A stretch of 14,786 nt of DNA, taken from positions 262,026 through 276,811 of the forward strand of contig WELB01000092.1 in the NCBI GenBank assembly GCA_009602725.1, given 5' to 3'. This DNA is from Spirogloea muscicola. Its lineage: Eukaryota; Streptophyta; Zygnematophyceae; Spirogloeales; Spirogloeaceae. Below are positions 1 through 14,500 of the stretch, in pieces. Position numbers and translations under genes: made by a program. The notes under the pieces are model-generated. The model saw nothing but the letters and a program-made list of their open reading frames with translations, had not been told where the DNA came from and made no database searches. How positions within the stretch are numbered: position 1 is the first letter of the stretch; the number at the start of each line of letters is the position of its first letter.

Positions 1-1405
1 GCGCGGCGCATGGGCCGCCGTCGCTGCTGCGGCGGCGTGCCATGGCGGCGGGCCGGCTGCGGCCTGTGCAGCCCGCCGCCGCCATCGCCTCGCTCGGCTT
101 GCCGGAGCTCTGCATTACGGGTATACTGCTTCATCTTGCCGTATGGCCGCCAGAGTGCTCGGGGCGTCGAAACGAGCAGCCTTTGCGGTGGAGAAAGCGC
201 AGCAGCTGTCACGAGCTGCCACGCCGGGACCGCCGTCTGGCGGCCATTGCGCAGCTCGGATGCAGCTCAGTGCTTTGCCGAGCTCGAGCTGATTGCTCAG
301 CCCCGCTGCTGCACAGGCGCCCTGCTCGTCCTCGACGCGCTCGTGCTGCGCCAGTACGTCCAGGCGAAGGTGTGCCGGCTTCCCAACCCATGATCCCGAT
401 CCGGACTCAGAGTCGGAACCCTTGTCAGCCAGCCAAAGCAGCAGCCATAAAGGCCACGGTCTGCGTCGTGCCAGCGGCCCTGCCTGCTGCCGCTGCGGCG
501 CAAGCAAGCGTGCTCATGGGTGCTGCTGGAAGGTCGCTGATGAACTTCTGCAGGCGTTCCTGAGGGGCAGCGTTGCATACTACGGCACAGCAATCTCCTG
601 GCATGTCGCCGGCGCCGTGCTCACACTCGCCGCCGGCGCGCTCGGCCTGCTTCTGTACCCGCACCCCGCTGTGTTCGCCGTCCAGGGCTTGGCAGGTTTG
701 GCATGCTGCAGTGGCCAACGCACTTGGGGCTTGACTGCTGCTGTGATTTGCACTCTGCTGTAGTTACAGCAATGTTGGCGTGATTTCTGTCGCCTGTGCC
801 CGCTGCGCTGTCGCGGCCTATCTTGCGTGTTACTTACAATGAGGTCTTTTTTATGGTGGCCAGCGGCGCTGGTCTGTGGGCCGACGGCGATCGCGCTTGC
901 GCCCCTTGCCGCTGGTCATGTTGATGCGACGGGTCCCGGGTACGCCACCGCAGGCGCGCTGTGGAGCGCCGCAGGGCTGCGGCTGCTGGCGCGGCCGCGC
1001 AGCACACGCCGCGCCTTCCAGCTCCACCTTTATGGGTGAGGCCCGCCGGCGACATTGCGACTGCTCCTTCGCCATTATGCACTGCAGCTTCACAAACAGC
1101 ACGTGGATGAGAAATACTTGAACTTTAGGCAGAGGCTGAATGCAATGGGTACGTCCTGCATCGCTGTATGGGGGTGCTGCAGGCACACCTTTGCAGTGGT
1201 GCGTGTAGCACTCTGGGCGCGGCGGCGCCTGGGCTTGCCTGGGGAGGCCGACGCAGCCGCGTACACCACCACGGCGTTTGCGGCCTTCCTGGGCACAGTC
1301 ATCGCATCGTGGGGCTCGGCCGGCGCTTTGGCAGGCCTTGCCCTGCTTGCGCTGGCCTTGCTGCTGCAGCACCGCTCATGGACCTTGTTAGCTTTAAGTC
1401 ATTGA
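1..1405 (+). CDS. Putative 3' exons of an unidentified multi-pass membrane protein (partial, intron positions unresolved)
   Basis: I do not recognise this gene. Several stretches read as coding because their third positions are mostly G or C and the products are hydrophobic. They are about 262-369 (contains GALLVLDALVLRQYVQAK, followed by GTGTGC as a possible donor), 547-700 (contains AGAVLTLAAGALGLLLYP, a likely membrane span), 850-1035 (contains GPTAIALAPLAAG, followed by GTGAGG) and 1181-1405 (contains AFLGTVIASWGSAGALAGL and LALLALALLLQ, two likely spans, ending at TGA 1403-1405). A charged segment HKQHVDEKYLNFRQRLNAM lies at 1091-1147. The exon phases I tried do not all join cleanly, so this is a region call rather than a gene model. 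The 5' end lies outside the window. It is convergent with nothing and parallel to the downstream kinase gene. An alternative is two short genes, or a decayed gene. Confidence 0.35.
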
Positions 1406-1937
1406 GGTATGAAACTCCTGAGTCTACAGCTACATACTGTAGAGTGTGGGACCAGGGGTGGGAAGTGTTTGGATTTACTGGCACGCACCTGAGTGCCATC
1501 ATTGTTGCACATTATACAAGGTAGATTACAGGTAGATCATGAATTAATTCTGCTGAGGCTTGTACTCAAGCTGATTACAACCAGGTTGCTGCAAGGCCCT
1601 TCTTCGAGTGCAGTGGCCTGCTTTAGGAGCGCCAAATCTCAGGTGTTGGGGTCCAATGACTCAGGTCCGAGTCTGGATATGCTCGAGCAGCACCTGGCAG
1701 CAGAACCTTGATGACGCTTGAACGGATGAGCTAGAACATAATCATTACCAAGTGGCAGCCGTCAAAGGGCAAGCACCAGAATGCTGTGGAGCTTACATTC
1801 ACAAAGATGGCTTCGAGTGAGACCTGTGAGTAGGTGCTAAAGGTTCAAACGTACTGTCACCGCTGAGCCACCCACGAGTACACAAAAGTGAGTACCACAC
1901 CCATGATAGCTCTTTCAGTGGCTCGAGGGCTGCAAAG
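1406..1937. other. No gene recognised; probable 3' flank of the upstream gene
   Basis: Composition drops to moderate GC, and no open frame here has the high-GC3 look of the coding regions on either side. I saw no TGTAA-type polyadenylation motif, which is common in chlorophyte 3' ends, just after the stop at 1405. Confidence 0.4.
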
Positions 1938-1989
1938 GAAATAGCTCTTGTAAAGTAAGGCAATGGCTGTGAGAGGGCAGCCCAAATGG
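1938..1989 (-). repeat. Degenerate copy of the GGGCTG hairpin family, D subtype
   Basis: Read on the minus strand, this stretch contains TTTGGGCTGCCCTCTCACAG, then CCATTGCCTTAC and an AGAGCTATTTC tail. The same order (CTCACAGCC, ATTGCCTTAC, AGAGCTGTTTC) recurs at 13667-13713 and, inverted, at 13484-13550. The overlapping minus-strand open frame at 1799-2110 has no other sign of being a gene. Confidence 0.55.
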
Positions 1990-2114
1990 AATGAACATGG
2001 TCCGAAACGGCCGGAAGGTGTACAATCGTGAAACCACCATTTCTGACTTCTGTCACAACGGAAAATTGACGCGCAGGCGATGGTACAACAAGTGCAGAGG
2101 GCCAGCCCACAAGA

Positions 2115-2525
2115 ATGACAAGGACTAGAAGAGCCGGAGAGCAGATGAGACGCAGGGAAGACAGCGAGAGCTACGAAGCATGGCCGCTCTCTAACCCCTG
2201 GTTAGCAGTTATGGAGGTTATAGCGGTGGGGGGGCTAAACCCCAAACCCAGGGGCTCGGCTCCGGAGGAGCTTCCGCTGGGCGCCGCCTGCGGGCGACGC
2301 GGTGGGGCCAAGAGTGACGCCGACGCTGACGCTCACGCGGATGGCGCGCGGCGGCCGCGCGCGGGCACGTGCCCCCAACTGACGCCAGCGGCCGCCCGGC
2401 CCGCTGGCTCTTTTTGAAAATCGTGCCGAGAATTTCGGGCAGCCCTGGCGGGCACTGATTGCCGCTCGACCTGGCACGCTTGGGTTAGCTCACCGATTTC
2501 ACAACACTCGCCCCCCTTCAGGCCC
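2115..2525. other. GC-rich intergenic stretch without a recognised gene
   Basis: Open frames exist on both strands because GC is very high, especially 2230-2410, but none gives a recognisable protein. There is a small internal GACGCTGACGCT duplication near 2319-2333. The GGGGCTAAACCCCAAACCC run at about 2230-2250 looks telomere-like but is not a tandem array. Confidence 0.35.
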
Positions 2526-2528
2526 CAC

Positions 2529-2640
2529 CGCCATTGTGGCCCCTTCGACCCTTTTGTCAACTCTTTTAAAAGCCAGACCGAAAAGAGTTGACAAAAGGGT
2601 CGAACAGCCCTTACCCCCATTGGGAGAGCCACTGCTTTGT
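2529..2640 (+). repeat. B-type repeat unit interrupted by a perfect foldback
   Basis: The outer parts match other B units in order: CCCCTTCGACC, then CAGCCCTTACCCCCATTGGG and AGAGCCACT. Between them, where other copies have the GGGCTGGCTTCTCACAGCCC hairpin, this copy has a 24-bp inverted repeat, listed separately. Confidence 0.6.
2544..2604. repeat. Perfect 24-bp inverted repeat with 13-nt loop
   Basis: The arm at 2544-2567 begins TTCGACCCTTTTGTC and is exactly reverse-complementary to the arm at 2581-2604, which begins AAAAGAGTTGACAAAAGG. The loop AAAAGCCAGACCG is at 2568-2580. Both arms are B-element sequence, the second being an inverted copy of the first. Perfect identity suggests a recent fold-back event such as a replication template switch. 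Confidence 0.9.
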
Positions 2641-2816
2641 TTATTTGTTTCCCTGTTTGTTTATTCCTTTCCCTGGTATGCTGATCATCCGCGGGAAGAC
2701 GAGTTCTTCCCGCTGGCTATCGACACACATGGGACGTTGGGCCGAGCGCCCGGTGGCTCGAGCTGCTCAACCAGCTCGCCCGCCACGACATCGTCCGCCG
2801 CTTCCAGTGTAGTCCT

Positions 2817-2920
2817 TTCTCCTCTATGGGCGCGCTCTTCTCTTTCTCCGGCTCCTCTTTGGACATTGTCCATTCTTTTTTTGGGCTGGCTTTGCCAGCC
2901 CCTCTTCTCTATGGGCGCGC
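2817..2920 (+). repeat. Hairpin element A1, preceded by a truncated A tail
   Basis: GGACATTGTCC at 2861 is followed by a T-tract, then GGGCTGGCTTTGCCAGCCC at 2883-2901 (8-bp stem, 3-nt loop), then CTCTTCTCTATGGGCGCGC ending at 2920. A second, truncated tail (CTCTATGGGCGCGC) lies at 2821-2835. It is separated from A1 by CTCCGGCTCCTCTTT, which also precedes copies A3 and A6. Confidence 0.85.
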
Positions 2921-2974
2921 AATTCTCTTCCATGGGGAGCCGGTGGACTTTCCTGCAGCGCAAGCGCGGCCAGA

Positions 2975-3208
2975 TTAACCGGGTCACGAGCGCGGGTGTA
3001 CCGAATGCGCTTGGCCGTCTCGCTGCAGCGGTCTATGGGGAAGTGCGCGCCCATAGAGAAGAGGGGCTGGCAAAGCCAGCCTAAAAAAGAATGGACAATG
3101 GCCCGCGCGCTGCACCTGCGTGGAGCCCTCGCTGCTGCCTCTGGCTCTGGCCAGGATCCACTTCACTTCCAGGAGCCCAGCTTCTCTGACCTGAGGCTGC
3201 AGGCTTAG
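2975..3208 (+). pseudogene. C-terminal coding module copy Z, interrupted by hairpin element A2
   Basis: This open frame ends at TAG 3206-3208. It carries the same segments as the copies at 3463 and 14530: a GS-A-VYRMRL stretch, then VSLQRSM, then ALHLR, ALAAASG and a final SDL-RL. Between VSLQRSM and ALHLR it has a 63-bp hairpin element encoding 21 stop-free codons, so the frame survives. Compared with the other copies it lacks three codons after the HLR motif and diverges at its end (SDLRLQA instead of a SD-x-LLTR-x-Y type end). It is probably a decayed copy, though it could still be transcribed. The function of the protein is unknown. Confidence 0.55.
3039..3101 (-). mobile_element. Hairpin element A2 inserted in coding module Z, with possible 4-bp target duplication
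   Basis: The two empty copies of the module read straight through this point; the one at 3463 has CGGTCCATGGCCCAC. Here the sequence is CGGTCTATGG, then the element (GGAAGTGCGCGCCCATAGAG to GAATGGACA), then ATGGCCCGCG. ATGG at 3035-3038 and 3098-3101 fits a 4-bp target-site duplication. The right boundary is uncertain by a few bases because other A copies end GGACAATGTCC. The net gain is 63 bp, divisible by three. Confidence 0.7.
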
Positions 3209-3211
3209 GAA

Positions 3212-3431
3212 GAAGTGGCTCTCCCACTGGGGGCAAGGGCTGTGAGAAGCCAGCCCGAAAAGCATTGACAAGGTTCGAAGGGGCCAAACGACGAGCTAAG
3301 CAGCGACTACGGGGCCTGAAGAAGTGGCTCTCCCAATGGGGGCAAGGGCTGTGAGAAGCCAGCCCGAAAAGAATTGACAAGGTTCGAAAGGGCCGAGCTA
3401 CGAGCTAAGCAGCGACTGCGGGGCCTGAAGA
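3212..3431 (-). repeat. Tandem pair of B units (109-bp period)
   Basis: Units start at 3212 and 3321 with GAAGTGGCTCTCCCA. Each contains GGGCAAGGGCTGTGAGAAGC, CCAGCCCGAAAAG, TTGACAAGGTTCGAA and GAGCTAAGCAGCGACT, and ends GGGGCCTGAAGA. The second continues into GGCTATGGCAG. GGGCTG/CAGCCC forms a hairpin in each. The matching + strand pair is at 14193-14416. Confidence 0.85.
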
Positions 3432-3462
3432 GGCTATGGCAGAACGGGGGAGGATGGACCAC

Positions 3463-3747
3463 TCAGTAGTAACGAGTGAGGAGCCTCACATCCGACAGAC
3501 TAGCTGCCGGAAAACAATCCCCCTGACGAAAGCCGGAGGCCGCAGCGAGAGCACGGCCAGCACGCAGATGCAAGGCGTGGGCCATGGACCGCTGCAGGGA
3601 GACGGACAAGCGCATACGATATACCTGAGCCCACGAGCCAGCGGCGTTGAAGTCAGCCGGCTCACCGCGCCTGCGGAACACAGCGCGCCGTGCAAGCCTG
3701 GCCAACAGGTCGAGCCCAGCAGGGGTTATGAGTGCTTCGTAGCTGCT
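3463..3747 (-). CDS. C-terminal coding module copy X (unknown conserved protein fragment)
   Basis: The minus-strand frame runs to a TGA at 3463-3465. It encodes, in order, an ARLARRAVFRRRGEPADF segment, AAGSWAQVYRMRLSVSLQ, RSMAHALHLRAGRALAAASG, FRQGDCFPAASLSD and VRLLTRYY. Upstream it stays open back to about 3747, where AAGCAG could be a splice acceptor, so this may be a terminal exon. Aligned with the copy at 14530-14721 over 58 codons, I count 28 synonymous and 11 amino-acid-changing codons, a pattern expected of a real protein sequence. No start codon or family is recognised. It lies between a B pair and module W. It may be part of a transposon protein or a host gene family. Confidence 0.5.
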   Translation of the reverse strand, partial: SSYEALITPAGLDLLARLARRAVFRRRGEPADFNAAGSWAQVYRMRLSVSLQRSMAHALHLRAGRALAAASGFRQGDCFPAASLSDVRLLTRYY

Positions 3748-3813
3748 TCATTTCTTGTTGTGCCTGTTTTTCTTAGCGCTTCCCTTAGCCCCCTTCTCGG
3801 CGGGTCTCGGCGG

Positions 3814-3873
3814 AGTGCCTCTTTCCCTGCAGCGAGCTACTCAGACCTGATGTTGCTCACTCGTTGGTACTGA
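3814..3873 (+). pseudogene. C-terminal coding module, end fragment W
   Basis: Only the last part of the module is present: FPAASYSDLMLLTRWY followed by TGA at 3871-3873. The match to the other copies starts near CTTTCCCTGCAG, which also resembles a splice acceptor, so W could be a last exon rather than a broken copy. Downstream, 3874-4002 is shared with the inverted copy at 14003-14140. Confidence 0.5.
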
Positions 3874-3943
3874 GCTTTCCCCTGCATCGTTTCTGTGTTC
3901 TGCAGTGTTTTGTAGTTTCTCCGGCTCCTCTTTCTTTGGCTTT

Positions 3944-4002
3944 GGACATTGTCCATTCTTTTTTGGGCTGGCTTTGCCAGCCCCTCTTCTCTATGGGCGC
4001 GC
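3944..4002 (+). repeat. Hairpin element A3
   Basis: It starts GGACATTGTCCATTC, has the perfect hairpin GGGCTGGCTTTGCCAGCCC at 3965-3983, and ends CTATGGGCGCGC. The preceding CTCCGGCTCCTCTTTCTTTG is shared with A6. Confidence 0.9.
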
Positions 4003-4041
4003 ATTTCTCCTTCTCGTTCCTCCCCCGTTCTGCCATAGCCT

Positions 4042-4151
4042 CTTCAGGCCCCGCAGTCTCTGCTTAGCTCGTACTTTGGCCCCTTCGAACCTTGTCAATT
4101 CTTTTCGGGCTGGCTTCTCACAGCCCTTGCCCTCATTGGGAGAGCCACTTC
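4042..4151 (+). repeat. B unit
   Basis: It runs from CTTCAGGCCCCGCAGTC through GCTTAGCTCGTACTTTGGCC, CCTTCGAACCTTGTC and GGGCTGGCTTCTCACAGCCC to GGGAGAGCCACTTC. It is preceded by CTGCCATAGC, the usual neighbour of this end. Confidence 0.85.
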
Positions 4152-4165
4152 TTCTTCTCGTACTC

Positions 4166-4217
4166 TGTTCATCCTTTTTTGGGCTGGCTTTTCCAGCCCC
4201 TATCCTCAATGGGCGAG
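4166..4217 (+). repeat. Diverged hairpin element A4
   Basis: A T-tract is followed by GGGCTGGCTTTTCCAGCCCC and TATCCTCAATGGGCGAGCCC. The loop and tail have changes relative to A1-A3, so this is an older copy. Confidence 0.7.
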
Positions 4218-4277
4218 CCCTTCCTTCTTGGGGGGCAAGCGCGGCCAGAGCCCTGGAGCAAGGGCGAGAAGCAAAGT

Positions 4278-4323
4278 GGGCTGGCCAATCACAGCCCTTG
4301 CCCCCATTGGAAGAGCCACTTCT
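4278..4323 (+). repeat. Partial B unit
   Basis: Only the hairpin half remains: GGGCTGGCCAATCACAGCCC, then TTGCCCCCATTGGAAGAGCC and ACTTCTTC. Confidence 0.7.
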
Positions 4324-4460
4324 TCTCTAATCACAATCGCCTGTCTACTGGTACGAGTCTATCTTTGGAAAATGACACAGCTAGACACAAGACGGATTTC
4401 TCTTGTGAAGAAAGTGCTCGCTCTTGGTAAGCGCGGAACTCAGCGATGTGCGCTAGAGTG

Positions 4461-4519
4461 GCTCGCCCATAGAAGAAGAGGGGCTAGCAAAGCCAGCCCA
4501 GAAAAGAATGGACAATATC
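4461..4519 (-). repeat. Hairpin element A5
   Basis: GCTCGCCCATAGAAGAAGAG leads into GGGGCTAGCAAAGCCAGCCC and ends GAAAAGAATGGACAATATCC. One change in the stem (CTAGC) breaks a base pair. Confidence 0.8.
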
Positions 4520-4560
4520 CACAGGCCCCGAAAACGGTGCCGGTGACACTGGACCACCAA

Positions 4561-4606
4561 GCTCTGCGTGTGGCCGGTGGCTGCTGCCTCCGGCTTTTCG
4601 ACAGGG
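4561..4606 (+). pseudogene. Degenerate coding-module fragment U
   Basis: GCTCTGCGTGTGGCCGGTGG and CTGCCTCCGGCTTTTCGACA resemble the HLRAGRALAAASGFRQ part of module C at the nucleotide level, with frame-disrupting differences. As in copy Y, it follows an A element in the same orientation. Confidence 0.35.
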
Positions 4607-4792
4607 CCGCTCTTGCGATCAAGAGGTATCTGCATTTGGGCTGGCCTCATCACCTTACCTCGAGCTTTGCTGTTTGTTTCGTCGTTGTATCTTCGTTGTT
4701 TGTCGTCAATGTTTTCCTGTTGTCCGTGAGACCAAGCGAGGCGGCTGAATGAAAGCACCACTCGATCGAGGAACTAATGCGGCTTCCCCCGG

Positions 4793-4852
4793 TTGACCCC
4801 CCGCGGGTTCCTTTTTTCCGGGGAAGCTGCCCGGAAAAGTGGGTCGGGGGGC
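4793..4852. other. Imperfect palindrome upstream of the kinase gene
   Basis: TTTTCCGGG at 4814-4822 pairs perfectly with CCCGGAAAA at 4830-4838. Outside this, a CCCCCC run near 4797-4802 faces GGGGGG near 4845-4851 across mismatches. It could be a regulatory structure in the promoter or 5' leader, or a remnant repeat. No TATA box is evident nearby. Confidence 0.4.
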
Positions 4853-4943
4853 GTGGCTCCTGGCCTCCCCGAGATCATACCAGGCGGCTCCCCACCCCCC
4901 CCGCGCCGCCATGGCCATGGCGCGCCGCCACGGCGCCGAGGCT

Positions 4944-4974
<31 letters not shown>
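4944..4974 (+). repeat. (GCG)10 trinucleotide run
   Basis: About ten uninterrupted GCG/CGG triplets lie 130 bp upstream of the chosen kinase start. They are probably in the 5' leader, or would encode poly-Ala, poly-Arg or poly-Gly if translation began further upstream. Confidence 0.9.
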
Positions 4975-5025
4975 GATATGTGCGGCGGAGGGACCTTCCG
5001 CCTCGCCCGAGGGCCACGACCAGGG

Positions 5026-5026
5026 N
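5026..5026. other. Ambiguous base (N) in the assembly
   Basis: A single N follows CGACCAGGG. It lies in GC-rich sequence between the GCG run and the kinase start and could hide an indel. The reading frame upstream of 5104 therefore cannot be trusted. Confidence 0.95.
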
Positions 5027-5103
5027 CAGCGGCCGTGAGACGCTCGCGGGCGCTCGCGACGAGGAGAGCCGCGCCGGCGCCGCCGCCGCCGCTGCACGCT
5101 GCA

Positions 5104-12284
<7,181 letters not shown>

Positions 12285-13483
12285 AACACGTCGTCTGCTA
12301 ATGAGGATCCCACGCTCTAGCAGATGTCATCTCTCTTGCATCAGCATCTCGCTGCCCACATTGGTCCTTCACAAAGCAGTGACCAATTGCGGTGACTGCG
12401 ACCCTCATGTCCGTTAGCCAAACCTCCTACTGCCCTCCTACCAAGCCCACGCATCTCTAACCTCCCCAACTCCTGCCCTAGGAGAATATGTGGCAAAGTG
12501 GTGGCAGAGTGCCTCCTTTGCCGCGCTGACAATGTCATAGTGTTGTGTTTCCACCCACGTAGTCCCCTCTATGCCAGCACGACTTTGAGGCGAAGTTCCT
12601 ATTAGTCCAAGGTAGGGCGAAGGCAACTATGACATAGGCCTCTCTAAACATCATAGTCCAAGCTACCATGTGCAGTAAGAGCACAGTAATGTAGGCCTGC
12701 TTCTAAGACACATTGGCCAGAAACTAGAGTAGGTCCTCATGTGCCGTTGAGGGAGCCTTGAGCTCCCCAGGTATGTCTAGTAACCTGTGACGGCGATGGC
12801 AAGTTAGGCAAGGCTCCCAATTTGGGGCCCCAGTCCTTCAGTCCATGTTGTTGCTACGCAAACTGTGTTGCTCTCACCAAATACTTTAGTGCTTGTATCG
12901 AATATGATTAGCACTGCTATCAGGATAATGCTTGAAAGCCTGTGTCTCCAGATGGCAAGTTGGAAACGCCCCTGTGTCTGTGCAGTAGGTTAAAAAAGAG
13001 TAGTACTACTGCTGTCAAGGTTGTGCACTGCTAGGAGGTAGGACATTGTCCACTTCCCTCAGCTGGTTAGGATATGACAATCAATATGACATTCATAACT
13101 GGCAATGTTGCCTGCCAACAACTCCACGCAAGCCAGCTGCCAATCTTAGCCATACTCTGACAGCCTGCTGAAGTGGGGCTGCAACCGAAAATGCAGGGGT
13201 CATGGCTTGACATAGATGAGAAATCCATACTTAAGAACAAAGGGTACTTCTAAGCTTGGATCATATCATAGCATGTAGACATGATGCCTCGACCAGCAAA
13301 ATTGAGAGGAGGGGAGAAAGGTATACGAGGACAATTAGTCCACTCTTGGCACCGCGAGCACAAGACGAAATACTGCACTTCACTCTTTTGACTCATTCCT
13401 CTTTCACCAATCAATAGCCACTATGTAGTCTTCGCCCCAACTACTTTACAGTCTGCCTGGCCTGTGGCTCGGCTTTTAGAAGT
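12285..13483. other. Intergenic region without a recognised gene
   Basis: This 1.2-kb stretch after the kinase stop has moderate GC, many stops in all frames and no high-GC3 segment. I saw no tRNA, rRNA or repeat-family match. Short echoes such as TAGTCCAAG (near 12605 and 12654) are not enough to call a repeat. It includes the kinase 3' UTR; no clear TGTAA signal was seen in its first 300 bp. Confidence 0.45.
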
Positions 13484-13713
13484 GAAACAGCTCTACCAAT
13501 GTAAAGGCAATGCCTGGGGAGGCCAGCCCAAAGGCTTGTACAAGGTCTGAAACGGCTAAGATAGTCATGAACACCCTCTGTAGCACCTGGCTGGCTTTTA
13601 CAACCGCTCGCCTTGTAGTGAGCGCCGAGCTGCAGAAGTCATAGAGAACAGCGCTTTCTTGCGCCTTCCAGGCCAAACTCACAGCCATTGCCTTACATTG
13701 ACAGAGCTGTTTC
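13484..13713. repeat. 230-bp element bounded by inverted D-type repeats
   Basis: The left end reads GAAACAGCTCTACCAATGTA then AAGGCAATGCCTG. The right end, on the opposite strand, reads GAAACAGCTCTGTCAATGTA then AGGCAATGGCTG, so the outer 30-45 bp form terminal inverted repeats. The left arm continues into GGCCAGCCCAAAGGC and the right arm into GGCCTGGAAGG on the minus strand. I see no clear target-site duplication. It could be a small non-autonomous transposon or two head-to-head D repeats. Confidence 0.6.
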
Positions 13714-13737
13714 TTCCCTCACCTTTCAGATCGAATT

Positions 13738-13970
13738 TGTTGTACATTCCGTTGGGCTGGCCTCTCACGGCCCTTTGCCTTTCCATTTGTTGAGCTAGTT
13801 CAATCCCTTTGATATCAGCAGCCGCACTCTACTGTAGGCTGGCCTCTCACAGCCACAGCCCTCTCCTGTCAATTTGGTGGAAGCGTTCTCCTCTCACTGT
13901 CCTCTCCATGTATTTTTAACAGCCACTGTCTTACGCTTGTCCATTCCTTTGGGCTGGCCTCTCCCAGCTG
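13738..13970 (+). repeat. Three diverged D-type hairpin copies
   Basis: The hairpin cores are GGGCTGGCCTCTCACGGCCC at 13754, GGCTGGCCTCTCACAGCC at 13837 and GGGCTGGCCTCTCCCAGCTG at 13951. The first is followed by a CATTTGTTGAGCTAGTTC tail, and the last is preceded by CTTGTCCATTCCTTT as in the A elements. This links the D, B and A types as one family. Confidence 0.65.
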
Positions 13971-13997
13971 CCATAGCCTGCCATAGCCTGCCATAGC
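13968..13997 (+). repeat. Three tandem copies of CTGCCATAGC
   Basis: Perfect decamers lie at 13968, 13978 and 13988. The same decamer occurs singly next to B units at 4030 and 14181 and, inverted, at 3435, so this is a small expansion of a repeat-end sequence. Confidence 0.9.
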
Positions 13998-14002
13998 GAA
14001 GT

Positions 14003-14061
14003 GCGCGCCCATAGAGAAGAGGGGCTGGCAAAGCCAGCCCAAAAAAGAATGGACAATGTCC
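14003..14061 (-). repeat. Hairpin element A6
   Basis: GCGCGCCCATAGAGAAGAG leads into GGGCTGGCAAAGCCAGCCC and ends AAGAATGGACAATGTCC. It is nearly identical to A3 in inverse orientation, including the flank CAAAGCCAAAGAAAGAGGAG. Confidence 0.9.
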
Positions 14062-14139
14062 AAAGCCAAAGAAAGAGGAGCCGGAGAAAGGACTACACTA
14101 CAAAACACTGCAGAACACAGAAACGATGCAGAGGGAAGC

Positions 14140-14183
14140 TCAGTGCCCACGAGTGAGCAACAGCAGGTCTGAGTAGCTCGCTG
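14140..14183 (-). pseudogene. C-terminal coding module, end fragment V
   Basis: The minus strand reads ASYSDLLLLTRGH then TGA at 14140-14142, matching W (ASYSDLMLLTRWY). With 14003-14139 it forms an inverted near-copy of 3834-4002. One small indel lies in the spacer: V has TAGTGTAGTCCTTTCTCC where W has TAGTTTCTCC. Confidence 0.55.
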
Positions 14184-14192
14184 CCATAGCCT

Positions 14193-14416
14193 CTTCAGGC
14201 CCCGCAGTCGCTGCTTAGCTCGTAAATTGGCCCCTTCGAACCTTGTCAATTTTTTTCGGGCTGGCTTCTCACAGCCCTTGCCCCCATTGGGAGAGCCACT
14301 TCTTCTTCAGGCCCCGAAGTCGCTGCTTAGCTCGTAGTTTGGCCCCTCCGAACCTTGCCAATTCTTTTCGGGCTGGCTTCTCACAGCCCTTGCCCCCATT
14401 GGGAGAACCACTTCCT
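14193..14416 (+). repeat. Tandem pair of B units (112-bp period)
   Basis: Units start CTTCAGGCCCCG at 14193 and 14305. Both contain GTCGCTGCTTAGCTCGTA, a CCAATT/TCAATT-TTTTCGGGC stretch and GGGCTGGCTTCTCACAGCCC, then TTGCCCCCATTGGGAGA. Orientation is opposite to the pair at 3212-3431. Confidence 0.88.
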
Positions 14417-14441
14417 CCCAGCCACCAGTTAATCGAGGAAT

Positions 14442-14500
14442 GCGCGCCCATAGAGAAGAGGGGCTGGCAAAGCCAGCCCGAAAAAGAATGGACAATGTCC
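14442..14500 (-). repeat. Hairpin element A7
   Basis: GCGCGCCCATAGAGAAGAG, then GGGCTGGCAAAGCCAGCCC, ending AAAGAATGGACAATGTCC. It directly precedes coding module Y and may truncate its 5' part. Confidence 0.9.

Noticed and set aside
851-1372. Minus-strand 173-codon open frame
   Set aside because: It is opposite the hydrophobic plus-strand segments, which have the better third-position G/C pattern; the minus product is Arg/Gln/Pro-rich and unrecognised.
2230-2250. Telomere-like CTAAACCCCAAACCC
   Set aside because: There is one short occurrence without tandem repetition.
2536-3084. 182-codon plus-strand open frame
   Set aside because: It runs through the foldback, B and A1 repeats, and at 2975-3084 the module frame is a different one.
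2861-4519. GC hairpins next to T or A runs as intrinsic terminators
   Set aside because: In one orientation the T-run precedes the hairpin, and in the other an A-run follows it; neither is hairpin-then-T. The context is also a eukaryotic nuclear genome.
2529-4520. CRISPR-like array of short palindromic repeats
   Set aside because: Spacing is irregular, orientation is mixed, the units vary in length and there are no uniform spacers.
3905-4752. Open frames of 112-174 codons across A and B units
   Set aside because: They consist of translated repeat sequence (recurring SQPLP or SHSPCPHWE strings in shifting frames) and show no independent coding signal.
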